DNA of 64,000 nucleotides, taken from contig OY282606.1 of assembly GCA_958298945.1 (NCBI GenBank), positions 52,899,920-52,963,919 on the forward strand. The letters are read 5' to 3'. A program made the translations under genes and the position numbers. Numbering within the stretch: position 1 is the stretch's first letter; the number at the start of each line of letters is the position of its first letter. This DNA comes from Atherix ibis. Its lineage: Eukaryota; Arthropoda; Insecta; Diptera; Athericidae. Below are positions 12,074 to 23,876 of the stretch, one piece after another. The notes under the pieces were generated by a model. It searched no databases. It saw only the letters and a program-made list of their open reading frames with translations, and had not been told where the DNA came from.

Positions 12074-12810
12074 TACGAGGTATCTTAGAATTTTGAATTT
12101 CCGCGGGTTATATATATTCGATTTTCGATTTTTTGTGGCGTTATGTTGGTACTCATGTCTCTCACTTATACCGACAAGTTCGGCCATTTTGAATGTTCAG
12201 TTAATTTATGGCAGCTGCTTTGCTTGCACTTGTTTTATCTCGTCTTCGATTTTTCCCCATTCCAAAAAATGGATCAAAAAAACTGTTTCGGGAACAAGAA
12301 AAAGTTCATTTTTTGTGATCTTGTTCAGCTCCTCCTTCGATACCGTCTTTATCTCCTCAATCGTAGCGTAGCGTCGTCCTTTCATGGGGCTCCTTAGTTT
12401 CGGGAACAAGAAAAAGTCACAGGTGGCCGGATCTGGGGAATACGGTGGCTGTGGCATTATTAGTGTGTTGTTTTTGGCCAAAAATTCGCGCACACGCAAC
12501 GATGCGTGAGCAGGGGCGTTATCATGGTGCAAAAGCTAATTTTTGTTCTTCCATAAATGCGGGCGTTTCAGGCGGATTGCTTCGCGCAACTTGAGCATAA
12601 CATGCAGGTAATATTCCTTATTGACCGTTCTACCCTGTGTCAAGAACTCATGATGCACCACGCCCCTGCAATCGAAGAAAACTGTAAGCAAAACCTTCAC
12701 ATTCGACCGAACTTGGCGCTATTTTTTCGGTCTTGGCTCGTGCGGCAGCTTCCATTGGGATGATTGAGCTCTGGTTTCCACGTCATAACCATAAACCCAT
12801 GATTCGTCAC
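12074..12810 (-). mobile_element. Mariner family A, rearranged copy
   Basis: The left end is an inverted family A 5-prime terminus up to the start-codon region, joined at about 12285 by the same CTGTTTCGGGAACAAG junction as at 6.33 and 58.18 kb. After AAGAAAAAG it jumps back to sequence encoding the transposase C-terminal part (minus), so TTTCGGGAACAAGAAAAAGT occurs twice (about 12287 and 12396). The transposase continues minus to the first catalytic block and is cut off near 12810. The right terminus is lost. Confidence 0.8.
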
Positions 12811-14819
12811 GTTAAATTCTAGTTATGCAAATATCTACTTTGATTAGTTAGGACGGTATACGAGACCTTGTGTTATTAGTTGTATTAAAATTTATATTTA
12901 TTATATTATGAGAAGACGTACAAAAAAAAGATTTTATTTGAACACGAAGCAAAAGTACCTCTCTAATTACTATCGCAAATATCTACTGAACCTTGTAAAA
13001 AATTGTAATGAAACCCGATTAATATTGAGCATAAACGTAGTGTGAAGACCTCTTTTTGTATTGTGATACGGGAAGTGCATAATAGTGATATGAATACTCG
13101 TATCTATATCTGCACTGAACATTTTAACAGAATGCAAATGTTGGTTCCTCTCTATCTAAGGCATCGCCAGAATTCCGATATGGATTATCGAGTTTTTTTC
13201 GACTGTTGGCACTACTTCCTATCAAATTTTAAGTCATAAAGAGTGGTTATTTTTCCGCAACCTATTACCCCCATGATCCATTCGATAACACATTGTGGGT
13301 CAATTCGTTTTTGTTTTTGCGAATCCATACAATATTTTGTATTTATCAAATTACTTTAGTAAAAAATATTTGGTTATTATTATAACAATAATCGTATAAA
13401 GGTATAGCGAACCATATTAGCAAACGAAAGTGAGACCGGAATATATCGTATGGCGTTGACATACTAGCACATATTCGAACTACGAAATATTGAATAATTT
13501 TTTTCTTCATAACAATTGTAATCCAATTGTTTATCCAATCAACTTGATGGTGAGAAGACTTTTTTTAATTGGCTGAGGTCTAAAAGGCACATGTTGTGTA
13601 AATGTGTGACAAGACAATTAAGTATAATTAAGACATTCCTAATTCATGTTCTATTATAATAATCGATATTCGAGAAACATATGTGCAGGACGGTCGGTTT
13701 TGCTTCAGTTTTTCTTCCGGTGGTACTTTTTCTACAAATGATAGACCGGAAACAGAAAGTAACAAAAAATAAAAATAAATGTTTGTGTATCCGGAGTTAT
13801 GGCCTGTTGTAACCCTTAAACGGGTTAATTGAGCATGCAATTCGAAACTGACTCCGTGAAGTGTTCTGCTAACTACTCACTATGGGTCTCCGTTTCAAAT
13901 AGGATTACATACTAGTACGAGTAGAATCGATGCAACCCAATTGAACTTAAATTATTTTATTATTTTTCTATTTAAAGAAAATTTAATTTGTCGCTGTTTA
14001 ACCAGTTTTATGTCATTTGCTGGAAAGTTTTTGCTTGACCGATTGCTAATTCTATCAGAATCCGACATAGTACTTTATCGAGTTCACATGCCCATGTTAA
14101 CTGCTGATCGTATATGCACTCAAACTCACTCATATGTATAGGCATGTGCATACGTACACATCCTAAGCATTTACGTTTTTATACTCATTCCTAATAACGT
14201 TAAAGGTCTATTGATTCGATGCATATTATGAATGGATTCATGTATGTAGAAAAGAGAGGCAATAATAAAAATATAAAAAACTATACTTATAGTTATGAAT
14301 AAAAGGTTTTTTTCTGCTGATAATAAAGTGGAATAACGGAGTTTCATTCGAGTAAAATTACCCTAAAAGTTTTTTTCTTGTTGAAAGTGTGTAAACACAA
14401 GTACAGTAATTTTAGAGTATATTAATCCATATACATACGTGTATGTATCTATATTTACACATATCATAATTCATAAATTTGTGCTGCTTTTTACATAATT
14501 TGATGGATTTTGATAAATTTTTTTTTAATGTTAATTTCTATAATGGAAAGTTTTGTTTAACTACAAATTAATGAATATCTAACTTATCTCTTTTTGTTAA
14601 GTTAATTGAAAGCAGTTAGGCATATTAAAGCCGTTAACAAAATCTGTGTGTGGGAATAGAGAGAGTTTGCAAAAATGTTTGGATGAAGAAGTTAAGCGAT
14701 TCAAGAAAATTGTTTGTTTATTTGTATATAAAGTTTCTGAGGGAAGAGCTAGAGGCTATTTTGTAGGGCCACGATATGAGGCCATTTGACAGCTTCACGT
14801 TACTTGTAAGTCTAGAATA
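12811..14819. other. Intergenic, no gene seen
   Basis: AT-rich, with scattered TACTCGTA/TACGAGTA octamers (13093, 13917). ORFs at 13042-13239, 13628-13840 and 13941-14141 have no family resemblance. Confidence 0.55.
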
Positions 14820-15549
14820 TACGAGGGTCGTTCAATAAGTCCTTAGAAAAAGATAGAAAAAACTGTTTTTTAAAAAAAAAAATTTTATATTTCAATATAT
14901 TCTCCTTTTAGCTCTATACACTTTTCCAACCGTTTTTCCAAAATTTTTATCCCGTCCAAAAAATAGGATTTCGGAAGTTCTGCAAAATACTCATCCGTTT
15001 GAGCAATGACGTCCTCGTTGGAAGTGAACCGTCGTCCGCCAAGCCATTTCTTCAGATTGGGGAAAAGAAAATAGTCACTCGAGGCCAACTCTGGTGAATA
15101 AGCGGGATGCTGCAACAATTCCATTCTCAATTCCACAATTTTGGCCATGGAAATAGCGCAGGTGTGCACACGCGCATTGTCCTGATGCAAGAGGATTTTT
15201 TTCTTCTTCAGATGGGGGCGTTTCTCTTTGATTTCCTCGATCAACCGTTGCAATAACGATGCATAATACGCTCCTGTTATTGTTTTTCCTTTTTCGAAGT
15301 AGTCGATAAAAATGATGCCCTGAAAATCCCAAAAGACCGTGGCCATTACCTTGCCGATGGCACAGTTTTTTGCCTTCTTCGGAGCCCGTTCACCCTTAAA
15401 AATCCACTGTGATGACTGTCTCTTCGTTTCTGGAGTGTAGTAGTGTATCCAGGTTTCGTCCACAGTGATATATCGACGAAGGAATTCGGCAGGATTGCGA
15501 TGAAAGAGTGCCAACATAGCCTCAGAGTCCACTACACGATTGCGCTTAT
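14820..15549 (-). mobile_element. Mariner family C, 5-prime truncated
   Basis: The 3-prime terminus TACGAGGGTCGTTCAATAAG begins at 14820; the element's 5-prime third is missing beyond about 15549. A sister copy of full length is at 42446-43706. Confidence 0.9.
14885..15546 (-). pseudogene. Mariner C transposase, C-terminal two thirds intact
   Basis: An uninterrupted frame of about 218 codons encodes the DDE catalytic domain: VDETWIHYYTPETKRQSSQW carries the first Asp, LLHQDNARVHTC the second and YSPELASSDYFLFPNL the third. Spacing between the second and third Asp is that of mariner (DD34D). The N-terminal DNA-binding region is absent (full-length copy: about 350 residues). The apparent ATG is internal to the ancestral protein. 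It is not functional but is the longest intact transposase stretch in the window. Confidence 0.85.
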
Positions 15550-16189
15550 CTTGGCAAGGATGATTTCGATCATCTTTTAAATTTTGTCTCTCCGTTAATC
15601 GCCAACCAAGACACGCCGACGTCTAGATTGCGCTATACAACGTCACTGCCAACGTTGAACAATATATTTTTCGACATTTTTTTTTTGTACAAAGAACCGG
15701 CAAATCAAAACATAAAACAAACAATTTTTAATACAGAAACGTTCTCCACACAAAAAATTGCAATAATGTTCGCACTTAAACACGCAGCTTAAATTAAAAT
15801 ATTCATTCGAGTTGCGTATTTCAGCTCGTTGTCTAAATGATCGTGCATCTACAATTTGAGGTAATTACACTATTCGAGTAAATTTCCATATTTTGTTCGT
15901 CGGAACATGCTCAATCGAGAGAAAACAGTTCATCCAACATGTTTGAGCATGTATTTCACCGCTTAAACCAAACAACGATTTTTTCTAAAATTCGAGCATT
16001 TCACGAATGTTGTAATCGTAGCCTAAGGCCGCGAGACTATCGCTAAAAATTGGTCAAGCTGCGATGTTTGGTGAGATTGATTGCAGTCCCTAGAAAAATA
16101 TTGCTGACTAACTATCGGTAAGTGGTTAAAAAATTGGTGTTTTTGAAAACTTTTGTATTCGTACAGAGTTCAAAACTTTGGTGATGTAA
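15550..16189. other. Intergenic, no gene seen
   Basis: A short moderately GC-rich patch directly follows the truncated mariner (15550-15660); otherwise AT-rich. Nothing assignable. Confidence 0.5.
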
Positions 16190-16408
16190 TTATTGAATGG
16201 CACGACAGTCTAGGTAGGCATGCTTAATCAAATAATTCCAGACGTATCGGTTTAGCGCCGATATTCTTCCGATTTGGCGCTTAACTGCTGCGATTGCTCT
16301 ATTTAACCGGGGTTCTACCTCGTCTTCTCCATCGAAAGTAAGGCAGATCTCACCTTCCGGGCAGTAGTTCTTTAATACAGGTTCATATCGCCTTCTTATC
16401 CCATCATA
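16190..16408 (-). CDS. Unrecognised exon-like ORF without ATG
   Basis: A stop-to-stop frame of about 72 codons ends at TAA (16192-16190). Its composition is markedly more GC-rich than the AT-rich flanks. It contains KNYCPEGEICLTFDGEDEVE, then RAIAAVKRQIGRISALNRY, a plausible amphipathic helix, and finishes with a Cys-Arg-Ala-Ile-Gln tail. There is no Met to start, but an AG preceded by T-rich sequence lies just upstream (TTTTTTGATATGATGGGATAAG), so it could be a terminal exon. I do not recognise the family; a fragment of an unknown repeat is the alternative. Confidence 0.3.
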   Translation of the reverse strand, partial: YDGIRRRYEPVLKNYCPEGEICLTFDGEDEVEPRLNRAIAAVKRQIGRISALNRYVWNYLIKHAYLDCRAIQ

Positions 16409-16749
16409 TCAAAAAATAATTTTTCAAGAGAGAAAGAATGGAAAAGAGAGGAAAAGTAAAAAAATTTGGCAAGCGAGACGAAAAAAAAAAAAATGTATAG
16501 AAAAATTTGATACGTTTGTAAAAATAACAAAAAAAGGGAGAGAACGTGTCATATTCAATAAATATGTGGCGGCATAGATATTATTAGACCATACCTAATT
16601 GGTCCCATAACAATTTCTTGACCGACCCGTCGTGAAAATACCCTTTTTGCAGTAACAACTTAGAACGTGTTCATAGATAAGTAGTTGGAGGATAATATCC
16701 TTTAATTTTTAGTAATTTTAACATTTATTCTTTAGTAATTTTTAAAAAA

Positions 16750-17157
16750 ATACTATTCTGTTGTTGACGTGCTCGGGCGTCCGGTACGCTTTTTGTCGTT
16801 CACATCTTCTCGGCCCTCTGAGAACATTTTGTATCACCGATAAACGTTGCTTCGGTCCAAGGTAGCTTCACCATATTCCACAATCAACATTCGGAATGCG
16901 TCCGCGCAATTAATTTTGTTTTTCACACAAAATTTGATACAGATTCTTTCATTCATTTTTTGGAATGGGCAAAAATCGAAGACGACCCAAAACACGTGCA
17001 AGCAAAGCAGATGTCAAAAATTAACTGAACATTCAAAATGGCCGAACTTGTCGGCATAGGTGAGAAACATGAGTACCAACATAAAAAAATTCAAAAATCT
17101 AATACACGTAACCTGCGGAAATTCAAAATTCCCGATACTTTTTGAACAGACCTCATA
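16750..17157 (-). mobile_element. Mariner family A, 5-prime fragment
   Basis: This holds the 5-prime terminus (right end, near 17157), the 5-prime UTR with CCGCAGGTTACGTG, the start-codon region near 16960, and the transposase N-terminal HTH up to the GRP linker block (DEKR-GRPS near 16770). It is truncated on the left at about 16750. Confidence 0.82.
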
Positions 17158-19074
17158 TGTCAAAAATCATTTTTAGCTTGGTTAACTATTTTGAATGTTT
17201 GGGAATCATAGGGATTCATGTTGTCAATTTACTCGCTTAAATCCTATTACTTGCATAATTGCTATCCTGCTAAGATAGACTTTTGAAAAATAATTCCTTT
17301 CATTTAAGTTTAAATACGTGTAACCTCCACTTATACCCAAACAAAATTATTACATAATGAATAGTTAAAGTGTTACGTAACCATAGGTTCATTAAATAAA
17401 TTTCAGAAAAGGCAAACCAAAAAAATAGAAAATTAACAAATAAATAAAACAAAAAAAATTATGAAAAAAATTGTACAAAACATCAGTTTTTGTATGAGTA
17501 AAGCAAAAATATATGAAATATTTGTTTGCGTGATCAAGTCAAACGAACAATTTTCAGTTTGTTCAATATTACAGTCTGACTTATATTATTATAACTCACT
17601 ATTTTTTTACTCAAATAATGCCTAAAATATTTGAGAATAATGTACTCTTCTGACTGTATATAGATAATGTATATATACAATGAATATTTTGCCCTTATTG
17701 GGTTATAAAGCTTTGTGCTAGTCAATGACCCGAAATTATACTTGCAAGTTTTCCATTTATTAATTCTCATAATTTCTTTTCATTATTGTTGAAACTTCAT
17801 GTAGAATAGAAATTTTAACTTGTATTTATGGGTAAATAATTCATTCCATAAATATCGATTTTTCAAAACAAAAAAGGAGAAGAAAATAAAAAAAGAACAA
17901 AACACCTAAAATGGAAAATATTCGTGATAGTTGAAGCTTCCTAGAAACTTTCCTAGTTTATTGGTCTTGTCCCGATTTTTTTTTGAGGAATACTAAACTC
18001 TAATTAATTAAATTGAAACTATGCTGATTTTTATCAAATAAATTATTCCAGTCTTATTTCATAATATTCTAATTATTCTAATTTGAACGTACACAAAATT
18101 AAACTTTATTTAAATGAAACTATTATTATATGAATCTAGGGAATAGGTAGTTAGTTATACTTTACAAGATCTGGAAGAAAAATAATGCGACTGATTGTTT
18201 TTTTGCAAAAAAAATTCTATGCTATTTTCATTCATACAAAAATGCTTTATGCTTTAAGAGAAACTTGTGCTTTTAAGAAGAATTGTTCCTTATAGGCCCT
18301 TTGTGACTTTTTATAGTTTTACTGAAAATTTGATGGCATATCGTGCTCCAAATTACTCTACTCCATTTTACAGGGTCGCAGAGTGTATATAGAGTCAAAC
18401 ACAAAACTTTACTAAACACGATCTACAGTGTCGTAGAGTTTCTGAACGACGTTGAAACTTGTACTGCACGTCTAAGAGGGACTAAGATAATATCTCTCAG
18501 TGCTGTCTGCCTCAGTACTTTTATACCACGCCTCGTATCATAAGTAATTTGCAGTACGCAAGAGTAATTTGATTAGTAAAACATATTTTACTGAGTTTAT
18601 TGGAACATAAATTAAATATTATTAATTTGTTTTGATCTATAACATGTGCTATGATGCCTGAGAGACCTTTTTTTTAGTGAACATTTTTGAAACTATTTAG
18701 TTATTCCTATTTAAAAACAATATTGATTTATCAAAATGGTAGAACAAGGGTGTTCATCTAAAGTTTTGGGGATCGTGAAGTTTTAGTAAACATATTATTA
18801 TGAAAAGGATAACGTCTATATAAAAATTTATTAGTTATTATGCGATTTTAAAAGGGGTTGATCACCAGAACAAGTAAAAAAGTCTTTGGTGGTAAAGTTC
18901 TGTACGAAACGACCGTATATTGTTGTATGCGATATAAAGTATTCTTGGGTATTGATAGAAAATATTGCATTTAAAAAGAACAATAATGAATTTCACATTA
19001 CTGAACGTTGGATCAAAAAAAAATCGTGGTAAGCGGTGCAAATAAACTCTCAAAACGTTTCAAGTTAGTGGTTC
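17158..19074. other. Intergenic, no gene seen
   Basis: Very AT-rich. A short GC-richer ORF at 18343-18543 (+) encodes LLNTIYSVVEFLNDVE and could be the N-terminal HTH of an unidentified transposase, but I cannot support it further. Confidence 0.45.
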
Positions 19075-19570
19075 AAATTTAGTCTATGAAATCTTGATTA
19101 ATAATGAAACATGAATTTTTCCATATGAACCAGAAACTAAGCGTCAATTGAGTGTTTGGGTGTTTGATAATGAAGAGAAACCGACCGAGTTTGCTAAGAC
19201 CTCTTTCGTGTCGAAAACTGAACCATATAGAAATAATTTATTTAGATAATAGAAGGATAGTTATTGGCACACAACAATGTGATTTCCTGAAGCTTTTTTC
19301 ATATTGAGAGAAAATAATTCTAGCAGTAGAATTAACATTCACTAGGACAATGAAAGCGCACACATTTCACAGCGAACAATGAATTTTCTTACCAGAACAA
19401 AAGTGGAAAATGAAAAATAAAATCCGTGGAATGCGTTTTTCATCGCTTGAAGAAGCTATCAAGTGCAGTAAGTCCCATATTTTTAGAGTGTCACCTTCTG
19501 AGTGTCAGAATTGGTTTGAGGACTGGTTTGAACGAATGCATATGGAGAATATTTTGAAAAACAGGATAAA
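19075..19570 (+). mobile_element. Mariner relic, separate lineage (family G)
   Basis: Broken frames show the order of a mariner catalytic domain: ETWIF then YEPETKRQLSVWVF (about 19115-19165), a DNESAHT block near 19350 where HDNAPSH is expected, then KNKIRGMRFSSLEEAI (19412-19460) and NWFEDWFERM (19510-19540). The protein motifs differ from families A, B, C and F. No terminal repeats can be identified. It abuts a LINE 3-prime UTR at 19.58 kb. Confidence 0.6.
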
Positions 19571-19574
19571 TTTA

Positions 19575-20085
19575 TTGTGTTTCATAAAGGGTCTTGGCGA
19601 ACCCGCGTACCTGAGCAGGCTCAGCGGTGCCTAGGGATTTATAAGATTCCTGACCATAGCTCAATGAGCGGAGTACAAACTGAAGTACCCTTAAAGCAAA
19701 AATTGGTACTACGGGAATCAGGGTGCCCCTTGGTGTTAAAACACACTGTGCCCGACAATGGTGAGGCGCCTTAGGCACCAACGTAGTGGCTGTGGTTAAT
19801 ACCCATATAGCGGGTACGTTCTCCGGATCACAAATGTGAGGAAACTGGCAATTCGTTTAACTTACAATTATCTCGGGCAATGTCACTGCTTATGACAGTA
19901 GAGGTTTAGATAGTCCTCGCCACTAGCAGGTGGAGTAGTCAGCTTGTAACTGATTACTAACTGTTAACTGCCAGTAATGATGGTGCGTTGATTGAGCGTA
20001 ACACAATCCCTATAGCCATTGGCGACTCGTGGTTTAAGGTTTATGACAACTAGGTCACGTTAAATAATAAATTAAAATTAAAACT
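19575..20085 (+). mobile_element. LINE 3-prime UTR, second copy
   Basis: About 500 bp are closely similar to 1330-1800: shared blocks include GCGTACCTGAGC, GGGATTTATAAGATTCC, ACCATAGCTCAATGAGCG and TGGTGCGTTGATTGAGCGTA, ending CACGTTAAATAATA followed by an AT-rich tail. No coding part precedes it, so this is a 5-prime truncated insertion, as usual for LINEs. Confidence 0.75.
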
Positions 20086-20229
20086 TGTGGATCACAAAAC
20101 ATCTTCGTCTAATATTTTCCCGAAATTAAAACATGTGATTGAAATTCGCTATGTGGACAGTTTAGAGGTTCATAGACAAAAAGTTTACCATTTGTTATAA
20201 TGTCTTAAATTTTGCTCGAGAATCGTATT

Positions 20230-20430
20230 AAAATAATTCTTTATAATGTTCGATTCGTAAAATTCGCGATATTTTTGGTGGTAATGTTCGTCCAGCTGAG
20301 CCTGCAATAAAGAATTTGATGGATAAAGTTGGGTCCACTGATTCGATAGAAAACATACCAACAACAACACGTGCTCGTATGGGCCGTTTAACTGAAAATA
20401 TTGCTTCGATGCGTGAAAATATTATAAGTA
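20230..20430 (+). mobile_element. DD41D mariner-like N-terminal fragment
   Basis: One frame reads IRDIFGGNVRPAEPAIKNLM then TTTRARMGRLTENIASMREN, matching the paired HTH region of the DD41D transposases here (compare NRPTEQAI and ENIAAV at 48.6-48.8 kb). It breaks off at a LINE fragment on the other strand. Confidence 0.55.
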
Positions 20431-20570
20431 ACAAGGAATTCGTTAGGACAGATATAGGAATATAAGAAGTATAATTGCTGTAGAAAATGGGCCCAAGTAA
20501 ACTCCCTTGTGGGACACCAGCGAACATACGAAGAATACTAGAGAGTTCATTAGATTAATTTAGTTGTAAA
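20430..20570 (-). mobile_element. LINE reverse transcriptase fragment (Jockey-like)
   Basis: The minus strand encodes FAGVPQGSLLGPIFYSNYTS (20525-20466), the RT block with the invariant PQGS-LGP signature. It is the same lineage as the larger relic at 23.9-25.0 kb. Only about 45 codons remain. Confidence 0.65.
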
Positions 20571-21754
20571 AACCGGTTGCGAGTGTCCAATTTAATTCTG
20601 AAAAAATATTTTTATATTGATAATGGTCCCAAAGTGGAAAAAATTCTTTTGTAGGTTGAAAAACTTTCACTCTAATTTTAAACGAATTAGAATAGTAATT
20701 TTGTTTTTAAAATAAAGTATAGTACAGTAAAAAAATAGAAAAAATTGCAAATTGTTCTTTTATTTTAATTTTATAAAAAAAATTCTTTATTATGTAACTG
20801 AGAACGCTTTTCTATTAAAATAAATGAAACAAAAACTATGCGAACGATAAATATTCATAAAAAGAAAATAGAATAGAAAACAAAAGCGAAAGAATTATTC
20901 TAGAAAAATGGCGAACATGTCAAAATGGCATTCGGTTTAGATGAATGGAACTAATTGCTTGTGACGCTTCCACGATTGTTATCGAATCTTTTCTAAACTA
21001 ACGTAGAAAATTTTCATTTGCCATTGTTTTTTTTGCTGCTCTATATTATTTTTATGTAAATTCTGTTTACCATTAATACCAATATCATATAACAGCTTTT
21101 ATTCATTATTGATACGTGCATTATGTAAGGTATTTGAAATATTGGAGCGGATAGACTGATTCTGGGAGATCATATGAAACATAGACTAAATGGCGACTAG
21201 AATCAATTGACTGGTGTACTCGTATTACAGTTTCAATTAATCGAACTTTGCTTAATCGCACGTACGAGTGTGTACATACACGTATAAACAAGCACTCGTA
21301 TGCACTCTGCCTTTCATACACGAGAGTTCAGTAGCGGAGACAAATAACCAACGCACACATTAACATTGATTATATGGTAAAGTTTATCGTTTTTTTGTCA
21401 CTATTTTTTCCTTATATAGGCGCATATAATATATTATAAAATTTTTCAATTATTTGTACGCAAATGGTTCAGGTATATTCGAGTGTATGTAGTCAAGTCT
21501 GGATTATAATTGATTTTTTCTTCTAAATTTCTATTTCTGTTTTTATTGATTTTTAATATTGTTCATCATATAATATTGGTCAATTTAAATTGTTTTAACT
21601 GCGTATATTCTACGATTATAAAGTTGTAGTATAACCTAAATTTGAACAAATATGTGTAAAACAGATTTTCGAATAAATTCATATTAAAATTTTGTTCGAT
21701 CGAAATTCACCAAATAATTATGCTAGAATTATGTATGGTAAAAGTGGTTTTATT
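20571..21754. other. Intergenic, no gene seen
   Basis: AT-rich, with three ACTCGTA/TACGAGT motifs clustered at 21213-21300. Nothing else is assignable. Confidence 0.55.
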
Positions 21755-23088
21755 TACGAGGTTTGTTCAAAAAGTATCGCGAATTTTGTGTTTTTTTTCA
21801 GAAATAATTTATTTATTCATGAATATCTATTTTGTCCCCTTCAAAGTAATCCCCACCAGATATTATACACGTGTGCCAACTCTTTTTCCAATCCTCGAAG
21901 CACTTCAAAAAAATCATTTTTTGTGATCTTGTTCAGCTCCTCCTTCGATGTCGTCTTTATCTTCTCAATTGTAGCGTAGCGTCGTCCTTTCATGGGGCTC
22001 TTCAGTTTCGGGAACAAGAAAAAGTCACAAGGGGCCAGATCTGGAGAATACGGTGGATGCGGCATTATTAGTGTGTTGTTTTTAGCCAAAAATTCGCGCA
22101 CAAGCAACGATGCGTGAGCGGGGGCGTTATCATGGTGCAAAAGCCAATTTTTGTTCTTCCACAAATCCGGGCGTTTCTGGCGGATTGCTTCGCACAACTT
22201 GCGCATAACTTGCAGGTAATATTCCTTATTGACCGTTCTACCCTGTGGCAAGAACTCATGATGCACCACGCCCCTGCAATCGAGGAAAACTGTAAGCAAA
22301 ACCTTCACATTCGACCGAACTTGACGCACTTTTTTCGGTCTTGGCTCGTGCGGCAGCATTGAGATTTGGTTTGGATGATAGAGCTTTGGTTTCCACGTCA
22401 TAACCATGAACCCGTGATTCGTCACCAGTTATGATCCTCTGGAGCAAATTTGGGTCGTCGTGGACAGAGTCCAACAGCTCCTTTGCAATATTAATGCGAT
22501 GCTGTTTTTGGTCGAAATTGAGCAATTTTGGTACGAATTTCACGGCGATCCATCTCACAACCAAATCGTTGGTAAAAATCGAATGGCACGAGCCAATCAA
22601 TATGTTTAAGTTCTCAGCAACTTCTCTAACGGTGATTCGACGATTGGCCAATACTATTTTCTTCACTTCATCAATGTTTTCGTCTGTTGTTCACATCTCC
22701 GGCACGCTTTTCGTCGTTCACATCTTCTCGTCCCTCTGAGAACATTTTGTACCACCGATAAACGTTGCTTCGGTCTAAGATAGCTTCACCATATGCCACA
22801 GTCAACATTCGGAATGCGTGCGCACAATTAATTTTGTTTTTCACACAAAATTTGATAAAGATTCTTTGATCCATTTTTTGGAATGGGCAAAAATCGAAGA
22901 CGAGCCAAAACACGTGCAAGCAAAGCAGCTGTCAAAAATTAACTGAACATTCAAAATGGCCGAACTTGTCGGCATAAGTGAGACGCATGAGTACTAACAT
23001 AATGCCACAAAAAAATCGAAAATCGAATATACTCGTACGTAACCAGCGGAAATTCAAAATTCGCGATACTTTTTAAACAGACCTCGTA
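21755..23088 (-). mobile_element. Mariner family A, full-length copy
   Basis: Terminal repeats TACGAGGTTTGTTCAAAAAG (left) and its inverse ending CAGACCTCGTA (right) bound 1334 bp, the usual size of a mariner. The flanking dinucleotide is TA. This copy serves as the local reference for family A: the 5-prime end has the ATTTCCGC-GGTTACG block and the 3-prime end the AATAAATAAATT block. Confidence 0.95.
21813..22874 (-). pseudogene. Mariner A transposase, full length but frameshifted
   Basis: The ATG at 22874 (MDQRIFIKFCVKNKINCAHA) and TAA at 21815-21813 frame 1062 bp, the length of a 353-residue mariner transposase. In order: HTH1 (about residues 1-55, YRWYKMFSEGRED), a GRP-type linker, HTH2 (RRITVREVAENLNI), first catalytic Asp in TGDES, second in HHDNAPAHASLL, third in YSPDLAPCDFFLF. 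Thirty-four residues separate the last two (DD34D). Frames shift at about 22670, 22430-22256 and near the C-terminus, so no intact enzyme is made. Genes of this kind are often mislabelled as SETMAR in automatic annotation. Confidence 0.92.
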
Positions 23089-23100
23089 TATTAATTATAT

Positions 23101-23469
23101 TAGCTGTATTCCCTTGGACCAAATTTGCTACTGAGCAGTAGTTCTAGCTGTCATCATCTACTCTACCTCATACAAATCAGTACATTACAATAGTAGTTGC
23201 GCATACAATTTACGGTAGGGTATTTTAGTTCCCAAAATGAAAATAGATGGCTTAGCGGGTTCGTTGGTTATGTTGAAGAGTCATATTTTTGTCAGTATTG
23301 TTTATGTGTGAATAAACTCAGTTTTTATTGTTTATGTGTGAGTAAACTCAGTATTGTTTTTGACTGTTTTGAGGTTATATTTTACTGCTGTAAGTAAATT
23401 TTGCGTTCAATTGGGCATCTACTCCGTAGTACTGGTCAATAGCAAAATTGGTCCAATGAAATACAGCTA
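23101..23469 (+). mobile_element. MITE family M, copy 1
   Basis: A non-coding 369-bp element lies between inverted repeats (TAGCTGTATTCCCTTGGACC at left; GGTCCAATGAAATACAGCTA at right). The interior matches the reverse complement of 46904-47250, including GTTCGTTGGTTATGTTGAAG. It differs by a tandem 30-bp duplication (TTGTTTATGTGTGA-TAAACTCAG, 23296-23356). It lies 12 bp from a mariner A end. Confidence 0.75.
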
Positions 23470-23876
23470 TTAGTCCACCTATTTTAATATGCATTTTTAT
23501 AATTTATACCGTTTTCACGGTTATTTATCCGGATAACTATCAATTCGATAAACATGTGATGAATTTCTATCTAAATTTTTACAACTAATATATAAACTGT
23601 AAAAAATATATATTGTACAATAAAATTATAAGAAATAATAGATTTTTTTTAATTATTTCATATAATATATTTTTAAAATACATTAAAACACTGTTGATTA
23701 CTATTTTTATTATAAAAATTTATTTTCCGAAACTTACAATAAGTAATACGAGTAAAATAATTAAGAGAAGAAAAAACGGAGATTATTTTTTTTACTGTTT
23801 ACTGTCTTATATTTGTTTTACTGTTTACTGTCTTATAATAGAACAGATTATCGCATTCAATAAGATTCAAATATAA
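23470..23876. other. Intergenic, no gene seen
   Basis: AT-rich. The ORF at 23613-23876 is low-complexity (Ile/Phe/Lys) and unsupported. Confidence 0.5.
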
